The notes below the pieces were generated by a model. It did not search any database and was not told where the DNA came from. It worked only from the letters and a program-made list of their open reading frames with translations. A stretch of DNA of 8,335 nt. Origin: JAFDZV01 sp966128725 (lineage in GTDB: Bacteria; Bacteroidota; Ignavibacteria; OLB7). Made by a program: the position numbers and the translations under genes. Below, piece by piece: positions 1 through 7,457 of this stretch (positions within the stretch are counted from its first letter, which is position 1; each line of letters starts with the position of its first letter). Location of the stretch: the NCBI GenBank assembly GCA_966128725.1, contig CBHYLN010000191.1, forward strand, positions 1-8,335, written 5' to 3'.

Positions 1-1
1 A

Positions 2-325
2 GTACGAGTCACAAAGTTGTACGCACCGCTGAAGTCCGATCGCTTGATCAAGGTGTTCGACGCGGAGGCAACGGAGCAGAAGCAGATAGAGATGTTGAAT
101 AACAAGATCAAGGAGCTTGTTCCATTGGGCGACGCAGCAGCGAATAAACCGAGCCAGAAAAAGAGCTACAGACCGGAGGCAAAAACCGAGGACGCAAAAT
201 CATGGAGCGAATACAGCAAGGCACATCCAGGATTTGTGCGCAACGTGACGCTGGATGATGTAGCCACAGTCGTACACTTCGTGGCAAAACTTGTCCACCG
301 GGATACGACAGCCACAATTAAATAG
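2..325 (+). CDS. 3' end of an unrecognised gene (partial, enters from left edge)
   Basis: An open frame runs from the left edge to a TAG at 323-325. A TTG at 17 could in principle start it, but the frame is open upstream with no visible ribosome binding site, so I treat it as the C-terminal about 107 residues of a longer gene. The visible part begins with a charged stretch likely to be helical (FDAEATEQKQIEMLNNKIKE), followed by a Lys/Glu/Ser-rich linker and a more hydrophobic end (VTLDDVATVVHFVAKL) that could form a helix. There is no signal peptide or clear membrane segment. I do not recognise the family. GC content is roughly 50% over the first 60 bases counted, lower than in the toxin genes, which may mean a different origin. 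The short length and lack of a recognised motif leave some chance that it is a chance frame. A strong hairpin starts 9 bases after the stop, which fits a real gene end. Confidence 0.5.
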   Translation, partial: VRVTKLYAPLKSDRLIKVFDAEATEQKQIEMLNNKIKELVPLGDAAANKPSQKKSYRPEAKTEDAKSWSEYSKAHPGFVRNVTLDDVATVVHFVAKLVHRDTTATIK

Positions 326-334
326 CACTCATTC

Positions 335-366
335 CCCAGCCTCCTCCGTTCCTGGAGGAGGCTGGG
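335..366 (+). terminator. Perfect 13-bp inverted repeat, probable transcript-end hairpin
   Basis: Arm 335-347 (CCCAGCCTCCTCC) is the exact reverse complement of arm 354-366 (GGAGGAGGCTGGG), with a 6-base loop at 348-353. It begins 9 bases after the TAG of the upstream gene. The stem is very GC-rich and would be highly stable. No T-run follows on either strand, so it is not a textbook intrinsic terminator. It could end transcription without a U-tract, protect the upstream mRNA 3' end, or be part of the leader of the toxin operon. The position favours a 3'-end role for the upstream gene. Confidence 0.55.
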
Positions 367-384
367 CGCAGGTTTCACCAATGT

Positions 385-475
385 GGTCGCGGAGTTGCAC
401 TCCACGACCTGGCCGGCACCAGGGCATGCTGCACGGGAGTAAAATCCCGGCAAAACGCCAACGGAGCATATGGCG
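385..475 (+). other. Cluster of three small hairpins upstream of the toxin gene (possible structured leader)
   Basis: Three consecutive inverted repeats are visible. The first is 385-409: GGTCG pairs with CGACC and GGAG with CTCC across one C/A mismatch, around the loop TTGCA. The second is 434-449: CGGGA pairs with TCCCG around GTAAAA. The third is 456-475: CGCCA pairs with TGGCG around a 10-base loop. An alternative pairing, CAGGT (369-373) with ACCTG (407-411), overlaps the first hairpin, so two exclusive folds are possible. I do not recognise a known riboswitch or small RNA family. A structured 5' leader is an inference; chance pairing in GC-rich DNA is a real alternative. I see no convincing -35/-10 pair in the 326-540 gap. 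Confidence 0.3.
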
Positions 476-526
476 TGAATCAGAGACAGTAGCAGCAGCG
501 AACCACCACAACGCAATCGCACACAT

Positions 527-533
527 AGAAGGG
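527..533 (+). promoter_or_regulatory. Ribosome binding site of the first toxin gene
   Basis: AGAAGGG lies 7 bases before the ATG at 541, a normal Shine-Dalgarno spacing. A TAG in the same frame at 526-528 leaves only four non-start codons before this ATG, so 541 is the earliest possible start in the frame. Confidence 0.75.
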
Positions 534-540
534 TACACAC

Positions 541-3500
541 ATGGAAGAACAGGAACACGGGCTCCAGGCAAAGGCGCCTCAGGTGCCGCAGGGCTGCGGC
601 GAACCCGATATCACAACGTACAAGGTTACCGGCCGCATCGCCGCGTCGGACCGCGCCGGCACCGGCGGGCTGGAGGTACAGATCGTTGACAAGGGCGTGG
701 GGCTGGATTTCACGCTCGTCACCGTCATCGCCGACCCCTGCGGCAATTTCAAGGCCACCATCGACGCGGCGGTCATCACCGGCCGTGGCAAGCTGCATCC
801 GGATTTGCAGGCCAAGGTTCGCATCGCCGGAGCGACGATCGCGAAATCGGAAGTAGCCTATAACGCCGGGGAGAACACCAGGCTCGACGTCACCATCCCG
901 GCCGGCACCGAGGCGATGCCCAGCGAGCTGGATACGCTTGACGCGGCCATCCGCGTACACTACGGGGGCGCCCTGGGGGCGTTGAAGGAGGATGATAAAC
1001 ACCAGGATATCACCTACCTGGCCAACAAGACCGGATGGGATGCACGCGCCATCGTGATGGCGGCGCAGGCGGCGGCGTTCAGCAATCTCTCGATCCCGCC
1101 CAACGGCACACCCGGAATCCCGGCCGCGTATTTCTATGCCCTGTTCCGCGCCGGCTTCCCGGCCAACGAGAACACACTGTTCCACACCGACGACCACACC
1201 CTGCGGGCCGTGTGGGAGGCGGCCATCAACCAGGGTGTGATCGACGCCTCGAACGCGGATGAGATCGACACCGTGCTGGAGCGATTCCGCGCCACAAGCG
1301 CGCGCCGCATGCGAAACGATGTGCCCGTGCTGGGCCTGTCGACGCTTGACGAGTTGCTGACGGTTTCCGATGTGGAGGAATCGAAACGCGACGCATTCGC
1401 CAAGGCGCTTGCCGACCACCGCAACGACCACGACGCATTCTGGGAGGCGCTGAACGGTACGTTCGACGAAACTTCGATCAACCGCCTGAAGCTGGATGGC
1501 AAGCTGGCGTACCTGACCCTGAACAACGCGCCGCTGATCTCGGCGCTGCGCGGCGCCGTTGGCACCCAGCAACTGACAAGCACCGCCAGCCTGGCAGACC
1601 ACGGGTATTACGACCCCACGGCATGGCTTGAGCTGATGGGCCAGGACGTTGAGATCCCCGAGACGATCCCGGGCGAAACCGACGACGAACGCCGCACCAA
1701 CTACACCGAGTACCTGGCCTCGCACGTGACGCTGGCGCACCCAACAGCCTGCGTGGCATCGATGGCGCGCGACGGGCATTTTCAACTGGAGATGCCGGTC
1801 GAGGTGGCGGACTTCCTCGCGGCCCAGCAGGACAGCTTCGTGATCGGCGCGCAGCCGATCCAGCAGTTTGTTGCGCAGGAGCAGCTGCAGGTGGACCCCA
1901 CCGTGCTGAACGACCTGAAGCGCATCGAGCGTGTGTACCAGATCACCACCAACCACACGCAGATGAGCGGCCTGCTGGCAAGCGGCATGGATTCGGCGAT
2001 GAGCGTGGCGCGCTACGACAAGGATTCCTTCGTTGAGGCGTTTGGCCAGCAAGTGGGCGGCCCGGAGGCCGCCGCTCGGATTCACGACCGCGCCGCGCAG
2101 ATCCACAACGTGACGCTGCACCTGGCGATCAGCTATCTGACGGCGAAGAACGGCCTTGTGATCGGAAGCAACCCGTTGGACCCCGACGCTTCCGAATCGG
2201 CCGGGCAGATCGTGCAGCCGGCGCCGCAGGGCCCGGTGGATCTGGATCTGCCGCACTCCATGCACGCAATGGCGAAGGCCGCGCCCGGATACAACGATAT
2301 CATCGCCTACGCGACGATGGACACGTTGTTCAACAGCATGGATTTCTGCACCTGCGATCACTGCCGCTCCATCCTGTCGCCGGCGGCGTATCTGGTGGAC
2401 CTGCTGCACTTCATCGACCAGCCAACGCCGCCCTTGGGCACGCTGAACCCGCAAACCGTGTTGTTCACACGCCGCCCGGATATCCAGCATCTGCCGTTGA
2501 CCTGCGAGAACACCAACACGGTGCTGCCCTACATCGACATCGTCAACGAGACGCTGGAGTACTTCATCGCCAACGCCTCACCGCTTTCGCTGACCACGTA
2601 TACCGGCCACGACACGGGCACGGCCGCCACGGAGGACCTGCTGGCAAGCCCGGCCTACGTGATGAACGCGGCATACACGGCGCTTGCCGCCGAACGCTTC
2701 CCGATGCCGCTGCCGTTCAACCAGCCGTTGGAACAGCTTCGACGCACGTTCGCGAAGTTCAACGTGCCGCTGCCGTTGGCAATGGAGCGCCTGCGCCCGA
2801 ACGACAACCTGGAGCGCCTTAGCTCGCCGTACGCATGGCGCGACATCCTGATGGAGGAGCTGCGGCTTTCGCGCGAGGAATACGAGATCCTCACCGACTC
2901 CACGGCAAACCCGCTGTGGCGGGTTTACGGCTTCCCCAGCGGCACAACCGACGCAACCGTGATCGCCGGCCTGTCGCTGGCCAAGGATTTCTGCCGCCGC
3001 ATGAACATCACGTATCAGGATCTCGCGGACATCGTCGAGACACGATTCGTGAACCCGAACGCCGACCTGATCCCGAAGATCGCGCGGCTGGGCGTGAACT
3101 TCAGGACGATGGAGCAGTTGTACACCGGCGCCATCACACCGGCGGCGTTCCTGGCGATGCTGCCAACAGGCGCCCTGGCGCCGAACCCGGCGGAGTACGG
3201 CGGCAGCATCACCGCGTGGGTGGTTAACCCCACCAACTATGCGCGCATCATGCGCATCGTCTCGCTGGTGGACACCAGCACAACGGCCGATCCGTGCAAC
3301 TTCAACACGGTGGAGCTTCGATTCTCCAAGCCGATGACCAGCACCGCGGACACCACCACGCGCCTGGGGGCGGTGGAGTATCTGCGCATTCTCCGGTTCA
3401 TCCGCCTGTGGAAGAAGCTGGGCTGGACCATCGAGCAAACCGACGACGCCATCTGCTCGCTGTTCACCAACTCGCTGGCGTGGATGGTGGACGCCGACAT

Positions 3501-6500
3501 CGACACCTATGCCGAGCTGGACGCCGGATTCCTGCGCGTGTTGCCGCGCCTGGGCGTGATCGTGCGCGCCATGAACACGCTGGAGCTTACCCCGGCGCGC
3601 GACCTGGCGCCGCTGGCCACCTGCTGGGCCGATATCGACACCTACGGCGCGAACTCGATGTACCGCCGGATGTTCCTCTCGCCCACCATCCTGAACCAGG
3701 ACCCCGTGTACGCCGACGACGGCTACGGTGAGTTCCTGCAGGACGCCACGCAGATGGTGATCAACCACGCCGAATCGCTTCGCGCGGCGTTCAACATCAC
3801 CAGCGCGGAGTTCATGCTGATCTACAACGCGCTCGGGTTCACCTCAACCACGGTGTTGAACATCCCGAACGTAAGCGCCATCTATCGCCGTGGCTACCTT
3901 GCGCGCGCGCTGCGCATCAGCGTGCAGGAGCTGTTGCAGCTTATCTCGCTTACCGGCCTTGACCCGTTCGCCAACCCGAACCTGACCGCGCCGGCCACGC
4001 TGGCGCTGGCCGATCTGTTGCGCGACATCCGCGAGAACGGGCTTACCACGTCGGCCGCGCTGTACCTGGTATGGAACCAGGACCCCGCCGGCAACGCGGC
4101 GCCTGGCACCGCGGCGGTTGATGACATGGCGCGCGGCCTGCGATCGGACTTCGCCAAGGTCGACTCCGATTTCGCGATGGTGCAGGACCCCAGCGGCGAG
4201 ATCGCGAAGGCGCGCATGACGCTGGTGTACGGCACCGAGGCCACGGACTTCTACTTCGGCCTGCTGAACGATACCTTCGTCTCCGATGCCGCGTACAGCC
4301 ACACGGCCTCGGCGTTCGGAACCGTGCTTGCGGCGGCCGTGCAAACGGCGGTTGGCACCTACGGCAGCCCGGCCCGCGCACGTGTTGCCTACGACGACTT
4401 CCGCAAGCGCCTGACGTTCACCGGCCGCATGACCACGGCCCACAAAACCGCGCTGCTTGCGCTTACATCAAACGCGCCGGTGCTGGCCGAGATTGGCGCG
4501 CCGGCGCTGCAAACGCAGTTCATCACCAACTTCACCGCCGCGGTAAACGCGCTGTACACGGCGAACAGCTCGGTGGTGGATCCGTTCTTCACACGGTACG
4601 CGGAGCTGCTGACGCCGTTCACCACGTACCTGGCTTCAACGGCGTCGCCCGAAGTCAGGCGCAGCAACCTGCTGGCAAGCCTGCTTGGCGTGCTGATCAC
4701 CAAGCGCAAAACCCAGGTGGCCCTGCAACGCCTTGCCGATGCGGCCAGCAAGACCCGCGCGTTCGCCGAGGGGCTGTTGAACCCGGCGGTGGTTGCAAAC
4801 GGCCTGCGCGCAGCGGTAACAACGGACCCGGCCATCAAGGACATGCTGGCGCTGGAGAAGCCGGGGCTCAGCGCGCAGTACTACAACTCCACAACCGTGG
4901 GCACTTCCCCGCAACCGCTCCGCATCGACGCCAACCTGGTGTACGCGGCGGGCTCGGCCAACACGCTGCCGGCCAACACCGTCAGCACGGGCGCGCCGAT
5001 ATCGGGCGTGTGGACGGGCAGCCTGGAGGCGCCGGAAAACAGCTACTACAACATCGTGATCAACGCCGAGGCGGCCTCAACGGTGCTGCTCAGCATCGAC
5101 GGCGCCGCCATCACGCTTACGCACACGGGCAACGAATGGCGCAACACCACGGCCATCGAGTTCAAGGCCGGCAGGCTTTACACAATCTCGGTGACGATCG
5201 CGAATGTGGTGAACACCGCGTCCATCCAGTGGATATCGGAGGGCAACGGTCTTGCGCCGATCCCGGCCAAAAGCCTGTATCCATCCAGCACCTACGCGAA
5301 CGCGCGCACGGCGTATCTCCGATTCCTGAAGGCAAGCGCCCTGGCCGATGCGATGAAGCTGACCGATGGCGAGGTTGCGCGGCCGGTGATGAGCGGCGCA
5401 AGCTGGCTGAACTCGCTTGCGGTGGCCGGCACGCCCGCATCGCCGGCAACGTTCCTGCCGCCGCTGCGCGAGCTGCTGGATTTCGGCCACTCCAAGGCGG
5501 TGCTTTCGCCGGGCAGCGACGCGCTGCTGACGGTGATGCGCAACCCGGCCGCCGCAACGGCAACGCCAACCAGCCTGCTGTACGCGATCACCGGGTGGGA
5601 CTCGACGTCGCTTACGGCCATGCTGACACGGTTCGGCCGCGTGATTGCCGACCTGCAGTATCCCGGCGTGTTCCGGCGCGTGCTGGACGCCTTCGCCGTG
5701 GTACGCACGATGGGCATCTCGGCAACGGCGCTGATCGCGGGCACAACCAACGCGCCCACATCCACCATTGCGGCCAACCTGCAGGCCGCCCTGCGCGCGC
5801 TGTACGCGGCCGACGATTGGCGCGACGTGGTGCAGGCCATCAATGACCAGATGCGTTCGCTGCAACGCGACGCGCTGGTGGCCTACATCCTGCACAAGTT
5901 CCGCACCGATCCGCTTACCGCGCATATCAACACGGCCGACAAGCTGTTCGAGTACTTCCTGATGGATGTGCAGATGGAGCCGTGCATGCAGACCTCGCGC
6001 GTGCGCCATGCGATCGCTTCGGTGCAGTTGTTCATCGACCGCTGCTTCATGAACCTGGAGCCCCGCTGTTCCCCGCTTGCACTGAACGCGGCGCACTGGG
6101 AATGGAAGAAGCGATATCGCATCTGGGAGGCCAACCGCAAGGTGTTCCTGCATCCGGAGAACTGGATGGAGCCGGAGCTGCGCGACGACAAGTCGCCGTT
6201 CTTCAAGGAGATCGAAAGCGAGCTGCTGCAGAACGATGTCACCGAGGAATCCGCCGCAACGGCGCTGTTGAACTACCTGGCGAAGCTGGGCGATGTGGCC
6301 AAGCTGGAACCCTGCGGCCTGCATTACGTGGAATCCAGCTCGCCGGGCGGCGGCGTGGATCACGTGGTGGCGCGCACCGCCGGCGCGCATCGCAAGTACT
6401 ACTATCGCCGCCGCGAGTACGGCTACTGGACCCCGTGGGAGCACATCAAGCTGGACATCGAGGATAACCCCGTTGTGCCGGTGATGTGGAAGGACAGGCT

Positions 6501-7401
6501 GTTGCTGTTCTGGCTGCGCATTTTCCAGAAGGGCGACGAATCGGCGGCCGGGCAGAGACCGCACGGAACCTATGTTGGCGACGATCTCGACCATCTGGTG
6601 ATGCCCAACGATCCGAACATGCGGCCCTGCGTGATCCTGTGCTGGAGCGAGTACTACAACGGCAAGTGGCAGGATGTGCGGACCTCGAACGTGGAGCGAC
6701 CGGTGCAGCTTGGGACGTCGGTCTCGGGCAGCACGGGCGCGTTCGACCGCGCAAACCTGTATCTGGAGACCATCGCCGAGGGCGATGCGCTGCGGGTGAA
6801 CGTTGGCGGCTGGGGTTGGGCAACCTTCCTGCTGTACAACATGCACAGTGTGCCGGTGGAGAACGTGTATCCAACAGGCTCGGGCTGGCCAACGTTCGAC
6901 CGGATGATCACGGCGTCGGCATCGTTGCTGACGTTCGGGTACATCACCAACACGTCGATGATGTCCACCATGATACCGCGCAATGTGCTGGCGCCAACCT
7001 CGACGCTCCCGTACGCCATCGTGCCAACGCGGCATCCGATGAACGATCCGTGGCTGGCGCCGCTGTTCTACTGGGACGCGCGCCACGTGTTCTATGTGAC
7101 GGCCACCAAGCAGGTGGTATCAATTACTGCATGGCCCGGATACGGCCCATCAAGCTCGCCGGGTACGGCAGGCCGGGCAATCCCCGGGCCGGTGTTCGCT
7201 CCGCTTGCCCCCGCCGGGCCCGCGGTAAGCACGTGGGTGGGAAGCCCGGCGTTGGCCCCCGCATCAACCGCCGCGGCCGTTGCGGCAATGCGCGGGTATC
7301 TGGCACAGAGCGCGACCATCAAGGTGGGGCTTGGTTCCACCGAGCTGGCAACATTCAACGGCAACCAGATCGGGCCGGGCGGAGCAATCTCGACGCCGTA
7401 G
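541..7401 (+). CDS. Tc toxin A subunit, N-terminal chain (VRP1, PA14, neuraminidase-like)
   Basis: This 2286-residue protein is the shell and receptor-binding portion of a Tc-type A subunit, which in known toxins oligomerises, binds target cells and carries the TcB-TcC cocoon. No signal peptide is visible, as usual for the family. Domains in order: beta-sandwich resembling carboxypeptidase-regulatory/transthyretin-like folds, residues about 25-120; helical region with family-typical LGALKEDDKHQDITYLANKTGW-like text, about 128-600; VRP1 signature SPAAYLVDLLHF at 613-624, preceded by C603, C605 and C608; RFIRLWKKLGWTIEQTD near 951-967; LARALRISVQELLQL near 1120-1134; PA14-like domain, about 1443-1580 (GLSAQYY start, VWTGSLEAP, end near LYPS); ABC-toxin-N-type helices, about 1760-1915; neuraminidase-like region, about 1930-2190 (YGYWTPWEHIKLDIEDN, then MWKDRLLLFWLRIF). 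From about 2197 to the end it is Pro/Ala/Gly/Ser-rich. The pore-forming and TcB-binding parts are absent and are expected from the next gene, 56 bases downstream. The family call is firm; domain edges are approximate. Confidence 0.93.
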   Translation: MEEQEHGLQAKAPQVPQGCGEPDITTYKVTGRIAASDRAGTGGLEVQIVDKGVGLDFTLVTVIADPCGNFKATIDAAVITGRGKLHPDLQAKVRIAGATIAKSEVAYNAGENTRLDVTIPAGTEAMPSELDTLDAAIRVHYGGALGALKEDDKHQDITYLANKTGWDARAIVMAAQAAAFSNLSIPPNGTPGIPAAYFYALFRAGFPANENTLFHTDDHTLRAVWEAAINQGVIDASNADEIDTVLERFRATSARRMRNDVPVLGLSTLDELLTVSDVEESKRDAFAKALADHRNDHDAFWEALNGTFDETSINRLKLDGKLAYLTLNNAPLISALRGAVGTQQLTSTASLADHGYYDPTAWLELMGQDVEIPETIPGETDDERRTNYTEYLASHVTLAHPTACVASMARDGHFQLEMPVEVADFLAAQQDSFVIGAQPIQQFVAQEQLQVDPTVLNDLKRIERVYQITTNHTQMSGLLASGMDSAMSVARYDKDSFVEAFGQQVGGPEAAARIHDRAAQIHNVTLHLAISYLTAKNGLVIGSNPLDPDASESAGQIVQPAPQGPVDLDLPHSMHAMAKAAPGYNDIIAYATMDTLFNSMDFCTCDHCRSILSPAAYLVDLLHFIDQPTPPLGTLNPQTVLFTRRPDIQHLPLTCENTNTVLPYIDIVNETLEYFIANASPLSLTTYTGHDTGTAATEDLLASPAYVMNAAYTALAAERFPMPLPFNQPLEQLRRTFAKFNVPLPLAMERLRPNDNLERLSSPYAWRDILMEELRLSREEYEILTDSTANPLWRVYGFPSGTTDATVIAGLSLAKDFCRRMNITYQDLADIVETRFVNPNADLIPKIARLGVNFRTMEQLYTGAITPAAFLAMLPTGALAPNPAEYGGSITAWVVNPTNYARIMRIVSLVDTSTTADPCNFNTVELRFSKPMTSTADTTTRLGAVEYLRILRFIRLWKKLGWTIEQTDDAICSLFTNSLAWMVDADIDTYAELDAGFLRVLPRLGVIVRAMNTLELTPARDLAPLATCWADIDTYGANSMYRRMFLSPTILNQDPVYADDGYGEFLQDATQMVINHAESLRAAFNITSAEFMLIYNALGFTSTTVLNIPNVSAIYRRGYLARALRISVQELLQLISLTGLDPFANPNLTAPATLALADLLRDIRENGLTTSAALYLVWNQDPAGNAAPGTAAVDDMARGLRSDFAKVDSDFAMVQDPSGEIAKARMTLVYGTEATDFYFGLLNDTFVSDAAYSHTASAFGTVLAAAVQTAVGTYGSPARARVAYDDFRKRLTFTGRMTTAHKTALLALTSNAPVLAEIGAPALQTQFITNFTAAVNALYTANSSVVDPFFTRYAELLTPFTTYLASTASPEVRRSNLLASLLGVLITKRKTQVALQRLADAASKTRAFAEGLLNPAVVANGLRAAVTTDPAIKDMLALEKPGLSAQYYNSTTVGTSPQPLRIDANLVYAAGSANTLPANTVSTGAPISGVWTGSLEAPENSYYNIVINAEAASTVLLSIDGAAITLTHTGNEWRNTTAIEFKAGRLYTISVTIANVVNTASIQWISEGNGLAPIPAKSLYPSSTYANARTAYLRFLKASALADAMKLTDGEVARPVMSGASWLNSLAVAGTPASPATFLPPLRELLDFGHSKAVLSPGSDALLTVMRNPAAATATPTSLLYAITGWDSTSLTAMLTRFGRVIADLQYPGVFRRVLDAFAVVRTMGISATALIAGTTNAPTSTIAANLQAALRALYAADDWRDVVQAINDQMRSLQRDALVAYILHKFRTDPLTAHINTADKLFEYFLMDVQMEPCMQTSRVRHAIASVQLFIDRCFMNLEPRCSPLALNAAHWEWKKRYRIWEANRKVFLHPENWMEPELRDDKSPFFKEIESELLQNDVTEESAATALLNYLAKLGDVAKLEPCGLHYVESSSPGGGVDHVVARTAGAHRKYYYRRREYGYWTPWEHIKLDIEDNPVVPVMWKDRLLLFWLRIFQKGDESAAGQRPHGTYVGDDLDHLVMPNDPNMRPCVILCWSEYYNGKWQDVRTSNVERPVQLGTSVSGSTGAFDRANLYLETIAEGDALRVNVGGWGWATFLLYNMHSVPVENVYPTGSGWPTFDRMITASASLLTFGYITNTSMMSTMIPRNVLAPTSTLPYAIVPTRHPMNDPWLAPLFYWDARHVFYVTATKQVVSITAWPGYGPSSSPGTAGRAIPGPVFAPLAPAGPAVSTWVGSPALAPASTAAAVAAMRGYLAQSATIKVGLGSTELATFNGNQIGPGGAISTP
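4867..5280 (+). other. PA14-like domain encoded within the Tc-A chain
   Basis: Residues about 1443-1580 of the long toxin protein have the PA14 layout: a GLSAQYY opening, a central tryptophan strand (GVWTGSLEAPENSYYNI), a short IDG turn (LLSIDGAAI), then FKAGRLYTISV and SIQWIS, ending in PAKSLYP. PA14 is a beta-barrel found in anthrax protective antigen, glycosidases and adhesins, and often binds carbohydrate. In this setting it most likely projects from the helical shell and helps bind the target surface; that role is inferred. Edges are estimated by eye. Confidence 0.75.
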
Positions 7402-7457
7402 TGGCAAGAGGCCGAAACCGAGACGTAATCACCAACAACAAACTGGAGTTTTAATCC
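7402..7457 (+). other. Short gap between the two toxin genes
   Basis: These 56 bases separate the TAG of the first chain (7399-7401) from the ATG of the second. I see no hairpin followed by T residues, so the genes are probably co-transcribed. The frame of the second gene has a TAA at 7452-7454, one codon before its ATG, so a ribosome shifting from the first gene into that frame would stop before reaching the second chain. Confidence 0.7.
7445..7448 (+). promoter_or_regulatory. Ribosome binding site of the second toxin gene
   Basis: GGAG lies 9 bases before the ATG at 7458. It supports independent initiation of the second chain. A second in-frame ATG at 7470 (Met5) is 21 bases from this site and therefore less likely to be the start. 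Confidence 0.7.

Noticed and set aside
395..423. TTGCAC at 395-400 as a -35 box
   Set aside because: No AT-rich -10 hexamer lies at the right distance, where the sequence is GC-rich, and the hexamer sits in a hairpin.
434..449. Hairpin CGGGA-GTAAAA-TCCCG considered as a tRNA T-arm
   Set aside because: The loop has 6 bases rather than 7 and lacks the TTC-type T-loop sequence. No matching acceptor, D or anticodon arms were found around it.
291..689. 132-codon + strand frame across the gap between the upstream gene and the toxin gene
   Set aside because: It crosses the strong hairpin and the toxin start, has no motif, and lacks a clear ribosome binding site.
166..2490. 774-codon open frame on the minus strand spanning the intergenic gap and the start of the toxin gene
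   Set aside because: Its protein is a low-information mix rich in Arg, Val, His and Gln, typical of the reverse complement of GC-rich coding DNA. It has no recognisable motif, and it lies opposite a clear Tc-A gene.
2578..3768. 396-codon open frame on the minus strand
   Set aside because: It lies opposite the conserved VRP1-type helical region and has shadow composition.
5077..7086. 669-codon open frame on the minus strand
   Set aside because: It lies opposite the PA14 to neuraminidase-like part of the toxin gene, with the same Arg/His/Gln-rich shadow composition and no motif.
6486..7454. 322-codon + strand frame overlapping the end of the first toxin gene and in the same frame as the second
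   Set aside because: It overlaps conserved Tc-A text in another frame, its protein shows no Tc-A motif, and it ends at the TAA just before the second gene. It is not an N-terminal extension of that gene.
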